Positions 1 to 7,751 of a stretch of DNA of 36,813 nucleotides are shown piece after piece. The notes under the pieces were generated by a model. The model saw only the letters and a program-made list of their open reading frames with translations. It was not told where the DNA came from and searched no databases. This DNA comes from an uncultured Bacteroidota bacterium (GTDB taxonomy: Bacteria > Bacteroidota > Bacteroidia > Chitinophagales > Chitinophagaceae), in the NCBI GenBank assembly GCA_937928385.1, contig CALEZD010000060.1, positions 1-36,813 of the forward strand, read 5' to 3'. The first letter of the stretch is position 1. Every line of letters begins with the position of its first letter. The position numbers and the translations under genes were made by a program.

Positions 1-1
1 T

Positions 2-2278
2 GGGCAGGCAGGAATTATCGGGACATCTATTGTTTTTTTTAACGGATGTGGTTTAGCCGGTGCTCCGGGTGAAGGGCTTGAAGGTGTGGTAGTAGATGCG
101 CCCGTCGAGGCTGAGGATATATTTGCCTATATCAACCGGGTAAATGGAAAGTACGACCAGGGGCTGTACAGGCAAATAATCGGCGCTGCCAACGATTTCA
201 AAGAAGGTGATATGGCCCTGGGCGTAGCAGCGGCCACGGACAAAACACGCACAAATGCAAGGCTATTGCTGGCGCATACCCGTGTCGCAGATATCAACAA
301 CCATACACTACACCGGGATAGTGTTTCGGACCTGATAGCGAAGACTACGGTAAGCAATAATGTGATAGATAGTTGGACAATAGGGGAACTAAAGGGGTTT
401 ATTCTTGCCCAACCTGAAGAAAAGATAAAAGAAATAATGCCTGCCCTTAGTAGCGATGTCATTGGTTGTGTAGTGAAGCTGATGAGTAATGAAGAATTGG
501 TACAGGTGGGACAAAAAGTATTTAATCCGCTGCCCGACAGTAAGATAGGCATCAAGGGATATATGGGCGCGCGTGTACAGCCCAATTCGCCCACCGATAA
601 TATTGATGACATCACCTGGCAGGTGTTCGATGCCTGGTCTTATGCCGTTGGCGATTTGGTATTAGGTACCAATCCCGTATCCAGCGAACCCGCCTCGGTG
701 GCCGCTATTGAAAAAGCATTATTTGATATTATCACGACGTTCAATTTAGAAAATACAATACCCAATTGCGTGCTGTCGCATATAGATGTTCAGGCGGCGG
801 TAGAGGAGATGCAGCCCGGCACAACAGGTATATGGTTTCAGAGCCTGGCGGGTACGGAGAGTGCCAACACCACCTTTGACCTGACGGTAGATAAAATGCA
901 AGACTATGCCGGGCAGAGAAATGGTAGGTATGGGCTGTACGCTGAAACGGGGCAGGGTGCTGACTTTACCAACGGGCACGCCGAGGGGATGGACATGGTC
1001 ATCCTGGAATCAAGGAAATATGGTTTTTTAAGGGCGTTGAAATTGCAGATGGCGGGTTCAAAAAAAGCTGAGGAGCAAACATGGACGCATGTAAATGATG
1101 TGGCGGGATTTATAGGGCCGGAAGTATTCAAAAGCAAAGAGCAATTAGTACGCTGCTGCCTGGAAGATACTGTGATGGGCAAACTGCACGGCTTGACCAT
1201 AGGGCTGGATATATGCTCTACTCTGCACATGGACGTGACGCTGGACGACCTGGACTGGTGTATAGAAGAGGTGATGCCCGCCAATCCTGCCTACCTGATG
1301 GCACTGCCTACCAAAAACGATCCCATGCTCAGCTACCTGACTACAGCTTTCAGTGACCATGTGCGTATCAGAGAAAAGTTTGGCTATAAGGTAGATGACA
1401 AGATGTGGGATTTCTATAAACAACTGGAAGTAATAGACAGCCAGGGCAAACCAACAACACACTTTGGCGACCCAATATGGGTATATTACCAATACCGCAA
1501 AGCGAAGGGAGATACCAGGACGAAAGAAACAGTATATGCTGAAGGCAGGCAAAAGATAAAAGAAATAAGAGAACGTGGCGTACCGATTGCAGAAGGCTAC
1601 GGCAACAGCCACTGGGATATGAACCCTGAACTGGAAAAAGAAATACGTGTATTATACGAAGATGCTAAGGTGAGCCTGTGGACCGAAATGCCGGGCAGCT
1701 TTGTCAAAACCATTCCCGCAGCTATTCCCGTAGTATCCACCGCTGCTGACAGGAAAGACCATGTGTACCATCCGCAGGCGGGCGAACAGTTGAGCGCTGA
1801 TGCTATCAGTAAATTGAATGAGCTGAATAAAGATTGGAAAGGCCAATCGCCGGAAGTGCAAATCATTATTTCGGACGGGCTAAACGCAAGGGCTATTATG
1901 GACGAAGGGCATCTGCAACCATTTTTGAACGGCATCAGGAATGAATTGGTTCAGAAGGGTTATACCATCAGCGATAGCAATATCGTGATTACCTATGGTA
2001 GGGTGCGCACGGGCTACCAATGCGGCGAGGTATTGTTTGGCAGTGCGCAAGGCAAAAAGGGCATTGTACACATCATTGGCGAACGCCCCGGCAGCGGCCA
2101 CCATAATTTTTCAGCCTACCTCACAGTAGCACCCACAAATATTTGGGCTAAGAAAGGAACGGTTGACCATAATATTTCCCGCGTGGTATCGGGCATATCC
2201 GATACAGCATTGAAGCCCGAACAGGCTGCGAAAGAAACGGCAGATATACTGGACAGGATGTTTGGTAACATAGTGTAG
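2..2278 (+). CDS. eutBC: Fused ethanolamine ammonia-lyase, EutB-EutC (5' end outside window)
   Basis: Adenosylcobalamin-dependent lyase that splits ethanolamine into acetaldehyde and ammonia; normally two separate subunits, here one chain. Counting from the GTG at 86, residues about 1-450 match the EutB barrel: Arg163 and Gln165 in GARVQPN, Asn196 in GTNPV, Glu287 in YAETGQG and Asp375 in GLDICS correspond to E. coli EutB active-site residues. Residues about 455-730 match EutC: ISDGLNARAI (595-604), YGRVR (637-641), GERPGSG (665-671). The frame is open to the first base of the window and no start with a clear ribosome site is seen, so the GTG at 86 is probably internal and the gene partial. 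The extra upstream residues look like the hydrophobic end of a signal sequence (see findings). No eutA reactivase or microcompartment gene is visible. It converges on comM with a 4-bp gap and no terminator. Confidence 0.9.
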   Translation, partial: GQAGIIGTSIVFFNGCGLAGAPGEGLEGVVVDAPVEAEDIFAYINRVNGKYDQGLYRQIIGAANDFKEGDMALGVAAATDKTRTNARLLLAHTRVADINNHTLHRDSVSDLIAKTTVSNNVIDSWTIGELKGFILAQPEEKIKEIMPALSSDVIGCVVKLMSNEELVQVGQKVFNPLPDSKIGIKGYMGARVQPNSPTDNIDDITWQVFDAWSYAVGDLVLGTNPVSSEPASVAAIEKALFDIITTFNLENTIPNCVLSHIDVQAAVEEMQPGTTGIWFQSLAGTESANTTFDLTVDKMQDYAGQRNGRYGLYAETGQGADFTNGHAEGMDMVILESRKYGFLRALKLQMAGSKKAEEQTWTHVNDVAGFIGPEVFKSKEQLVRCCLEDTVMGKLHGLTIGLDICSTLHMDVTLDDLDWCIEEVMPANPAYLMALPTKNDPMLSYLTTAFSDHVRIREKFGYKVDDKMWDFYKQLEVIDSQGKPTTHFGDPIWVYYQYRKAKGDTRTKETVYAEGRQKIKEIRERGVPIAEGYGNSHWDMNPELEKEIRVLYEDAKVSLWTEMPGSFVKTIPAAIPVVSTAADRKDHVYHPQAGEQLSADAISKLNELNKDWKGQSPEVQIIISDGLNARAIMDEGHLQPFLNGIRNELVQKGYTISDSNIVITYGRVRTGYQCGEVLFGSAQGKKGIVHIIGERPGSGHHNFSAYLTVAPTNIWAKKGTVDHNISRVVSGISDTALKPEQAAKETADILDRMFGNIV

Positions 2279-2282
2279 GCAA

Positions 2283-3824
2283 TTACCCACCCCAACCCTC
2301 TCTATCCAGGCTGCGGTATTGTATGGCTTCTGCCAGGTACTCGGGTTTTATGTCTTCGCTGCCTTCCAGGTCGGCTATTGTGCGGGAAACTTTGAGTATC
2401 CTGTCATAAGCACGGGCGGAAAGGTTGAGTTTATCCATAGCGGCTTTCAGCAGTGTCTGGCCGATGGTATTAATCGTGCAAATTTCTTTAAGCAGCTTGC
2501 TGCTCATCTGGGCATTACTGTATGTACCCTCATGCCCTTCAAACCTTTTTGCTTGTACTTCGCGTGCCCTTATAACACGCTCGCGCACGGCCAGGCTATT
2601 TTCCGATGACTTTTGAGAAGAGAGTTCGTTGAACGATACCGGTGTCACTTCCACATGCAGATCTATACGGTCGAGTAGTGGCCCCGATACCTTGTTGAGG
2701 TAACGCTGTACCATCTGCGCAGAGCAGGTACATTCCTTTTCAGGATGGTTGAAATAACCACAGGGGCAGGGGTTCATACTGGCTATGAGCATGAAACTGG
2801 CAGGGAAGTCAATACTCACTTTGGCGCGGGAGATGGATACCCTGCGCTCTTCCATAGGCTGGCGCATTACCTCCAGCACTGTGCGTTTAAATTCAGGTAA
2901 CTCATCGAGAAAGAGTACGCCGTTGTGCGCCAGCGATATTTCCCCCGGCTGTGGTATGCCTCCACCGCCTACCAGGGCTACATCGCTAATGGTATGGTGC
3001 GGCGAGCGGAACGGCCTGCGCGCTATCAGTGAAGTATTACCCGGCAGCTTCCCCGCTACCGAATGTACTTTGGTGGTTTCTAATGCTTCGTGCAGGGTAA
3101 GCGGCGGCAAGATGGTAGGTATACGCTTGGCAAGCATGGTCTTTCCCGCGCCCGGGGGACCAATAAGGATAGCATTATGCCCGCCTGCGGCGGCTATCTC
3201 CAGCGCACGTTTTACATTCTCCTGCCCTTTTACGTCGTTGAAATCAAATTCAAAATCGCTCTGGGCATCGTAAAATTCTTCACGGGTATTTACTATTACA
3301 GGCTCCAGCTTTAGATTGCCATTAAAAAAGTCAACTACTTCCTTCAGGCTTTCTACACCATATACTTCCAGGTTGTTCACCAGTCCTGCTTCTCTTGCGT
3401 TTTGTTTGGGCAATATCAAGCCCTTGAATTTTTCTGCACGCGCCTGTATAGCTATGGGCAATGCACCTTTGATGGGTTGTAATGTTCCATCCAGGCTCAG
3501 CTCGCCCATCATAATGTATTTGTCCAGACTCTCCTGTGGTATCTGTCCTGTGGCTGCCAGCCAACCCATAGCTATCGGCAGATCGTAAGAAGCGCCTGCT
3601 TTTTTAATATCAGCCGGGGCCATATTAACTACTATGCGGGCACGCGGCTTTTCCAGCCCGGTATTTTTCAATGCTGAAATAATACGTTCTATACTTTCTT
3701 TTACGGCACTGTCAGGCAATCCTACGATGATATACTCAGGTTTGCCGCCGGGTGTATCCACTTCTATGGTGATGGTCAGCGCATCTACTCCATATACCGC
3801 GCTGCCAAATACTTTTACTAACAT
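2283..3824 (-). CDS. comM: YifB/ComM family Mg-chelatase-like AAA+ ATPase
   Basis: Full-length 513-residue ComM/YifB protein. In naturally competent bacteria ComM is a hexameric helicase that promotes branch migration during integration of incoming DNA; in many other bacteria the role is untested. Visible: an N-terminal Lon-protease-like (ChlI) domain, about residues 1-170; Walker A GPPGAGKT at 222-229; Walker B LFLDELPEF at 304-312; the family's cysteine cluster (NPCPCGY then CTCS) at 351-368; and a C-terminal Mg-chelatase segment. The ATG at 3824 gives the usual family N-terminus (MLVKVFGSAVYG). It stands alone, head to head with the membrane protein at 3921 across a 96-bp spacer. No other competence gene is visible. 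Confidence 0.93.
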   Translation of the reverse strand: MLVKVFGSAVYGVDALTITIEVDTPGGKPEYIIVGLPDSAVKESIERIISALKNTGLEKPRARIVVNMAPADIKKAGASYDLPIAMGWLAATGQIPQESLDKYIMMGELSLDGTLQPIKGALPIAIQARAEKFKGLILPKQNAREAGLVNNLEVYGVESLKEVVDFFNGNLKLEPVIVNTREEFYDAQSDFEFDFNDVKGQENVKRALEIAAAGGHNAILIGPPGAGKTMLAKRIPTILPPLTLHEALETTKVHSVAGKLPGNTSLIARRPFRSPHHTISDVALVGGGGIPQPGEISLAHNGVLFLDELPEFKRTVLEVMRQPMEERRVSISRAKVSIDFPASFMLIASMNPCPCGYFNHPEKECTCSAQMVQRYLNKVSGPLLDRIDLHVEVTPVSFNELSSQKSSENSLAVRERVIRAREVQAKRFEGHEGTYSNAQMSSKLLKEICTINTIGQTLLKAAMDKLNLSARAYDRILKVSRTIADLEGSEDIKPEYLAEAIQYRSLDREGWGG

Positions 3825-3920
3825 GGTTTTTTATTACGTGGTTGAAACTACGAAAACAAAAATTATTAGCGTGCATTGCGGGACTGAAAAACTAATGATA
3901 CATTTAATATATCTTTTGAT

Positions 3921-4919
3921 ATGTCCCTTACTACTACAGAAAGGATAGATATGCTGAACATCGGGCTTATGCTCGTGTCAGCCTGCGTGGCCATGATATT
4001 GCCATTCGAATTGTTCCTGTTTGTATATGCTGTACTTGGCCCGCTTCATTACCTTACAGAAATATCCTGGCTGCACGACAGGGGATATTTTACAAAAGGA
4101 AGATATGACGCCGTGTGGCTGCTGGTGATAGGTTTTGTATTGATTTTAGTGTTCTTTGGCAGGCATATTGAGCTGGAGTTTCCAAAAATGTTTGATGCCA
4201 ACCTGATGTTTATTGCTTTACTGAGTTCTTTAATATTTGTAACTGTAAAAAATAATATCTATAAGATTGGCGGAATCCTTCTGCTTGTTTTCGCATCACA
4301 GGTAGCGCATAATTATAATTACCTGTTCACCGTATTCGTACCTACTTTGATTCATGTATATGTGTTCACCGCACTATTCATCATTTACGGGGCTATAAAA
4401 AGCAAAAGCCGGCTGGGTACTGTAGCTGTGGCTGTAATGCTGCTGATACCATTTGCATTATATAATATATACCCGGATAACACGTTTTATCCTGCCCAGG
4501 AAGCCAGCAAAGAAGCATATAAGCCTTTCAGAATATTAAACATTATTTGGCTGAGGTTTGTGGAACATGTACCTAATCCACCGAAGCCGGAAGGTTGGGA
4601 CGAGCTGGTGTTCAGTTCAACCAAAGGCATATTGCTGATGCGGTTTATCGCTTTTGCATATACATACCACTACCTCAACTGGTTCAGCAAAACCAAAATA
4701 ATACAATGGCATAATATTCCCCGGCTGCGTTTCGTGCTGGTTATCATTGCCTGGGTGGCCAGTATAGGCATATATATGTATAATTATGTCCTCGGTATGC
4801 AGTGGCTTTTATTTCTCAGCTTTATGCACGTGCTGCTGGAACTGCCGTTGAACTTTATCAGTATTATAGGGATTGGCACTTATTTAAAACAGAAGGTTTT
4901 CAGAACTGTAGGCTCATAG
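3921..4919 (+). CDS. Polytopic inner-membrane protein of unknown function, histidine-rich
   Basis: Unrecognised 332-residue membrane protein with roughly nine or ten hydrophobic segments. Histidines and glutamates lie in or at the edge of membrane helices: His43-x3-Glu47 (GPLHYLTEISWL), His52, His130, His145, His250, His264 and His303-x3-Glu307 (MHVLLELPLN). Such spacing is typical of membrane metal or haem enzymes and faintly recalls Brp/Blh carotenoid oxygenases, but no family signature was recognised, so no function is assigned. An in-frame ATG at 3951 is an alternative start. Its stop lies 27 bp before the ATG of the crotonase gene, so the two are probably co-transcribed. Confidence 0.8.
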   Translation: MSLTTTERIDMLNIGLMLVSACVAMILPFELFLFVYAVLGPLHYLTEISWLHDRGYFTKGRYDAVWLLVIGFVLILVFFGRHIELEFPKMFDANLMFIALLSSLIFVTVKNNIYKIGGILLLVFASQVAHNYNYLFTVFVPTLIHVYVFTALFIIYGAIKSKSRLGTVAVAVMLLIPFALYNIYPDNTFYPAQEASKEAYKPFRILNIIWLRFVEHVPNPPKPEGWDELVFSSTKGILLMRFIAFAYTYHYLNWFSKTKIIQWHNIPRLRFVLVIIAWVASIGIYMYNYVLGMQWLLFLSFMHVLLELPLNFISIIGIGTYLKQKVFRTVGS

Positions 4920-4946
4920 TTGGCCGCTGATTACTATTTTTACAGC

Positions 4947-5726
4947 ATGAGCGATACTGTATTACTGCATAAAGAGAATGGTGTAGGGTATATCACCTTC
5001 AACAGGCCTGATAAATACAACAGTTTCAACCGCGAAATGGCGCTGGCTTTGCAGGGGCATTTAGACAACTGTGCGGCAGATGAAACTGTCCGCTGCATAT
5101 ATATAACAGGCAGCGGCAAAGGTTTTTGTGCAGGACAGGATTTGGCAGAAACCCCTGACCCTAAAAAGGTTGACTTCGATAAAATTGTGAGTGAACACTA
5201 CAACCCTGTAATACAACGCCTACGCGATATAGAAAAACCAATAGTAGCTGCTGTAAACGGTGTAGCCGCAGGTGCGGGTGCTAACATAGCACTGGCATGT
5301 GATATAGTGGTAGCAACTAAGAGCGCTTCATTCATACAGGCTTTCAGCAAAATAGGTTTGATACCCGACAGCGCCGGTACATTCTTCCTGCCCAGGTATA
5401 TAGGTATGCAGCGTGCTGCCGCACTGATGATGCTGGGCGATAAGGTGATGGCTGACGAAGCTGCAAGTATGGGCATGATATATAAAGTATTTGCTGACGA
5501 AACATTTGAAGCGGACAGCAAACAACTGGCAGCAACACTAGCTACCATGCCCACCAAAGGGATTGGCCTGACCAAACGCTTGCTGAATCAATCGTACAGC
5601 AACAACCTGGACCAGCAACTGGAGCTGGAAAAACAAGTACAGGTAGAGGCGGGCAATACAGAAGATTTTGTGGAAGGTGTAAATGCTTTCCTGGAAAAAA
5701 GGAAGCCTGTATTCAAGGGTAAATAG
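4947..5726 (+). CDS. paaG: Enoyl-CoA hydratase/isomerase, PaaG-like
   Basis: Crotonase-fold enzyme of 259 residues, closest by eye to PaaG, the 1,2-epoxyphenylacetyl-CoA isomerase of phenylacetate degradation, though a general enoyl-CoA hydratase/isomerase role is possible. Evidence: the oxyanion-hole segments FCAGQDL (60-66) and NGVAAGAGANIAL (104-116), and the PaaG-type IGLIPDSAGT block with Asp141 where PaaG has its catalytic aspartate. The ATG at 4947 is preferred over the upstream in-frame TTG at 4920, because homologues start close to this methionine. No other paa gene is in the window, so the pathway link is inference. It ends 5 bp before the convergent glycosyltransferase gene, with no terminator between. 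Confidence 0.85.
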   Translation: MSDTVLLHKENGVGYITFNRPDKYNSFNREMALALQGHLDNCAADETVRCIYITGSGKGFCAGQDLAETPDPKKVDFDKIVSEHYNPVIQRLRDIEKPIVAAVNGVAAGAGANIALACDIVVATKSASFIQAFSKIGLIPDSAGTFFLPRYIGMQRAAALMMLGDKVMADEAASMGMIYKVFADETFEADSKQLAATLATMPTKGIGLTKRLLNQSYSNNLDQQLELEKQVQVEAGNTEDFVEGVNAFLEKRKPVFKGK

Positions 5727-5731
5727 TGCAA

Positions 5732-6754
5732 TCAGGCTAACTGTGGCATAGCCTGTGGCGCATGTTCTTCTATCAGTTTCCTGATAATTTTGGTAGTTTC
5801 ATCCGGAAAGTCAACTTTTACCCTTTCGTCACTCAGCAACCACCATCTTATTTTATCGTAGTATTTGCGGCTGAGTTGTTTAATCACCGGTACACCTATT
5901 TGTTCTGCTGCTGCTGCATTGCACTGCTGCTCGTATTGCGACTGCATGGGGATTACCATCAGCTTTTTGCCGAGGTACAATGCCTCAGCAGGACCCTCAA
6001 AGCCTGCACCACACAAAACCCCAGCACTGCTCGCCATACTCCTGATGAATGCATTGTTTTCTATAGGTTGTATATGAACGTTTTTAAAACTGAAGGCTTC
6101 TTTATTGTGTTTTGAAAAAACCTGCCATTGTACTTCTGCAAAATGCGAGAGGTGTTCTACCAGGGCTTTGTCATCGTAAGAAGGCAGGTAAACGGTATAA
6201 TGCCCTTCGTCCGTTGGTACCATATCCCTTATCTCGCGGCGAATGACAGGGGTAAATATATTTTTAGTATATCGCCTGAAATGAAAGCCATAAGCATCAG
6301 TAACAGGTGCGTAATGCTTCAATACCAGCTCTCCTTTCAGGTCGCCTTTAGCGGGCTGGGGTGCGTTCTCCGCCATCACCGCCGCCTGGTGGCTCAAGCC
6401 TATACATGGTTTCCTCTTTAGTTTGCAGGCCCAGGCACTCACTGGTTCAAAGTCATTTACCACCAGGTCGTACTCGTCTACAGGTAGCTTATTAATGTCC
6501 CTTATGAGCTTGAATAGTTTCAGCTTTTTTGCCGTAAGCCAGATGTCCACCCCGCCTTTACTGCCAAAGATGAAACTCATACCATAGAGTTTGTACTTAA
6601 CAGGGAAAGGAAATTCCACATCGGCCTGTATGCCGCTGATGAGCACATCTACCTCACCGTATTTACAGAGTTCAGGATATATATCCCTGGCACGGCTCAG
6701 ATGGCCGTTACCCGTTCCTTGTATGGCGAATAATATTTTCACTTTGTTGTTCAA
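5732..6754 (-). CDS. MJ1255-like glycosyltransferase
   Basis: Predicted GT-B glycosyltransferase, 340 residues, resembling the MJ1255/UDP-glycosyltransferase-like group. The N-terminal loop GTGNGHLSRA (13-22) and the C-terminal sugar-nucleotide-binding block GAGFEGPAEAL (249-259), followed by a PMQSQYEQQ motif, are the key signs. The start is a TTG whose last two bases overlap the TGA stop of the upstream phosphatase gene (TTGA), implying translational coupling; a GTG four codons in is an alternative. Acceptor unknown; pairing with an LpxH-like enzyme suggests a lipid or envelope glycan role (inference). Confidence 0.82.
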   Translation of the reverse strand: MNNKVKILFAIQGTGNGHLSRARDIYPELCKYGEVDVLISGIQADVEFPFPVKYKLYGMSFIFGSKGGVDIWLTAKKLKLFKLIRDINKLPVDEYDLVVNDFEPVSAWACKLKRKPCIGLSHQAAVMAENAPQPAKGDLKGELVLKHYAPVTDAYGFHFRRYTKNIFTPVIRREIRDMVPTDEGHYTVYLPSYDDKALVEHLSHFAEVQWQVFSKHNKEAFSFKNVHIQPIENNAFIRSMASSAGVLCGAGFEGPAEALYLGKKLMVIPMQSQYEQQCNAAAAEQIGVPVIKQLSRKYYDKIRWWLLSDERVKVDFPDETTKIIRKLIEEHAPQAMPQLA

Positions 6755-7641
6755 GCGGCTTCTATGTTACCCGTCATTCCGTCCAGCGAACCAGGCTTGT
6801 TGATGTTCACGTTCAGTTCCTTCAGCAATACCGCCATCAGCTCTTTGGGGCTTTCTTTAACTTGCTTTTTCTTGTTTATATTGATTGCCTGGGCAACAGG
6901 GTCATCTGCATACTTATAGATATTCCATTGGCCATTGTTGTATTCCAGCCCTGTCAGGTTTTCTATCCAGTCGCCGGAGTTCATGTATATCACCGGGCCG
7001 TTTTCGGTTACTACGGTTTTTATTTCGGGGTGGTGTATATGCCCGCATACTACGTATTTGAATTTATTTTCACCAGCAATTTCACACACTGTAGACTCGA
7101 AGTTGTTGATGAATTTCACAGCACTCTTTACACTATTCTTTATTTTTTTAGAAAGCGATACTTTCCCGCGCCCCAGTTTCAGCGATACGAAATTCACGAA
7201 GCGGTTGATGAGTATCAATGTATCATAGCCTACAGCACCGAGCCTGGCCAGCCATTTGCTGTGCTGCATCACTACATCAAATACATCACCATGAAATATC
7301 CACACTTTGGCGCCGTTTATCTTCAGCGAAAGTTTGTTGGTTATTTTAAGAGAGCCAAGCTGAAAGCCTTTAAAACGGCGCAGCATTTCATCGTGGTTAC
7401 CGGGAATGTAATACACCGGGATGCCCTTGGTTATCCAGCCTACAATGTGCTTGATGACCATCATGTGTGTAGCCGGCCAGTATCGTTTGCTGAACTGCCA
7501 GATGTCTATGATGTCACCGTTAAGCACTACCGCTTTCGGTTTGATACTTTTCAGGTATTGCAGCAACTCCTTAGCATGACAACCGTATGTTCCCAGGTGA
7601 ATGTCTGATAGTACTATAATATCTACTTCCCTTTTTGCCAT
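6751..7641 (-). CDS. LpxH-like calcineurin-type metallophosphatase
   Basis: Metallophosphoesterase of the UDP-2,3-diacylglucosamine diphosphatase (COG2908) group, 296 residues. LpxH proper cleaves UDP-2,3-diacylglucosamine to lipid X in lipid A synthesis. Metal-ligand motifs are in order: SDIHLG (12-17, Asp13/His15), NGDIID (41-46), PGNHDE (80-85), HGD in the middle and GHIHHP towards the end. The start is placed at the MAKREVD methionine (7641) because the upstream in-frame ATG at 7677 adds 12 residues absent from typical members. The first gene of a two-gene unit with the glycosyltransferase. Bacteroidota often carry more than one paralogue, so true LpxH activity is not certain. Confidence 0.85.
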   Translation of the reverse strand: MAKREVDIIVLSDIHLGTYGCHAKELLQYLKSIKPKAVVLNGDIIDIWQFSKRYWPATHMMVIKHIVGWITKGIPVYYIPGNHDEMLRRFKGFQLGSLKITNKLSLKINGAKVWIFHGDVFDVVMQHSKWLARLGAVGYDTLILINRFVNFVSLKLGRGKVSLSKKIKNSVKSAVKFINNFESTVCEIAGENKFKYVVCGHIHHPEIKTVVTENGPVIYMNSGDWIENLTGLEYNNGQWNIYKYADDPVAQAININKKKQVKESPKELMAVLLKELNVNINKPGSLDGMTGNIEAA

Positions 7642-7697
7642 ATGTATGGTGTTAGATAGCCTTATACGGCTATACAAAGGGAGGCATTTACTGTAAT

Positions 7698-7742
7698 GCC
7701 ATCATTAACAACACATTATCTTAATATTAATAATGTGATGGC
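7698..7742 (-). other. Imperfect inverted repeat in the spacer after the TlpA-like gene
   Basis: Outer arms GCCATC/GATGGC (7698-7703, 7737-7742) enclose inner arms ACATTAT/ATAATGT (7713-7719, 7730-7736). It lies just after the stop of the thioredoxin gene. No T-run follows on either strand, so it is not a canonical terminator. A second small hairpin, GGCATT/AATGCC, overlaps it at 7683-7700. Confidence 0.35.
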
Positions 7743-7751
7743 TGTCATTAT

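Noticed and set aside
3921..4919. Brp/Blh carotenoid oxygenase assignment
   Set aside because: Only a general His-in-membrane resemblance; the characteristic HG-LD type motif is not seen.
6862..7608. 248-residue plus-strand open frame
   Set aside because: Antisense to the well-supported metallophosphatase; no motif and no start signal.
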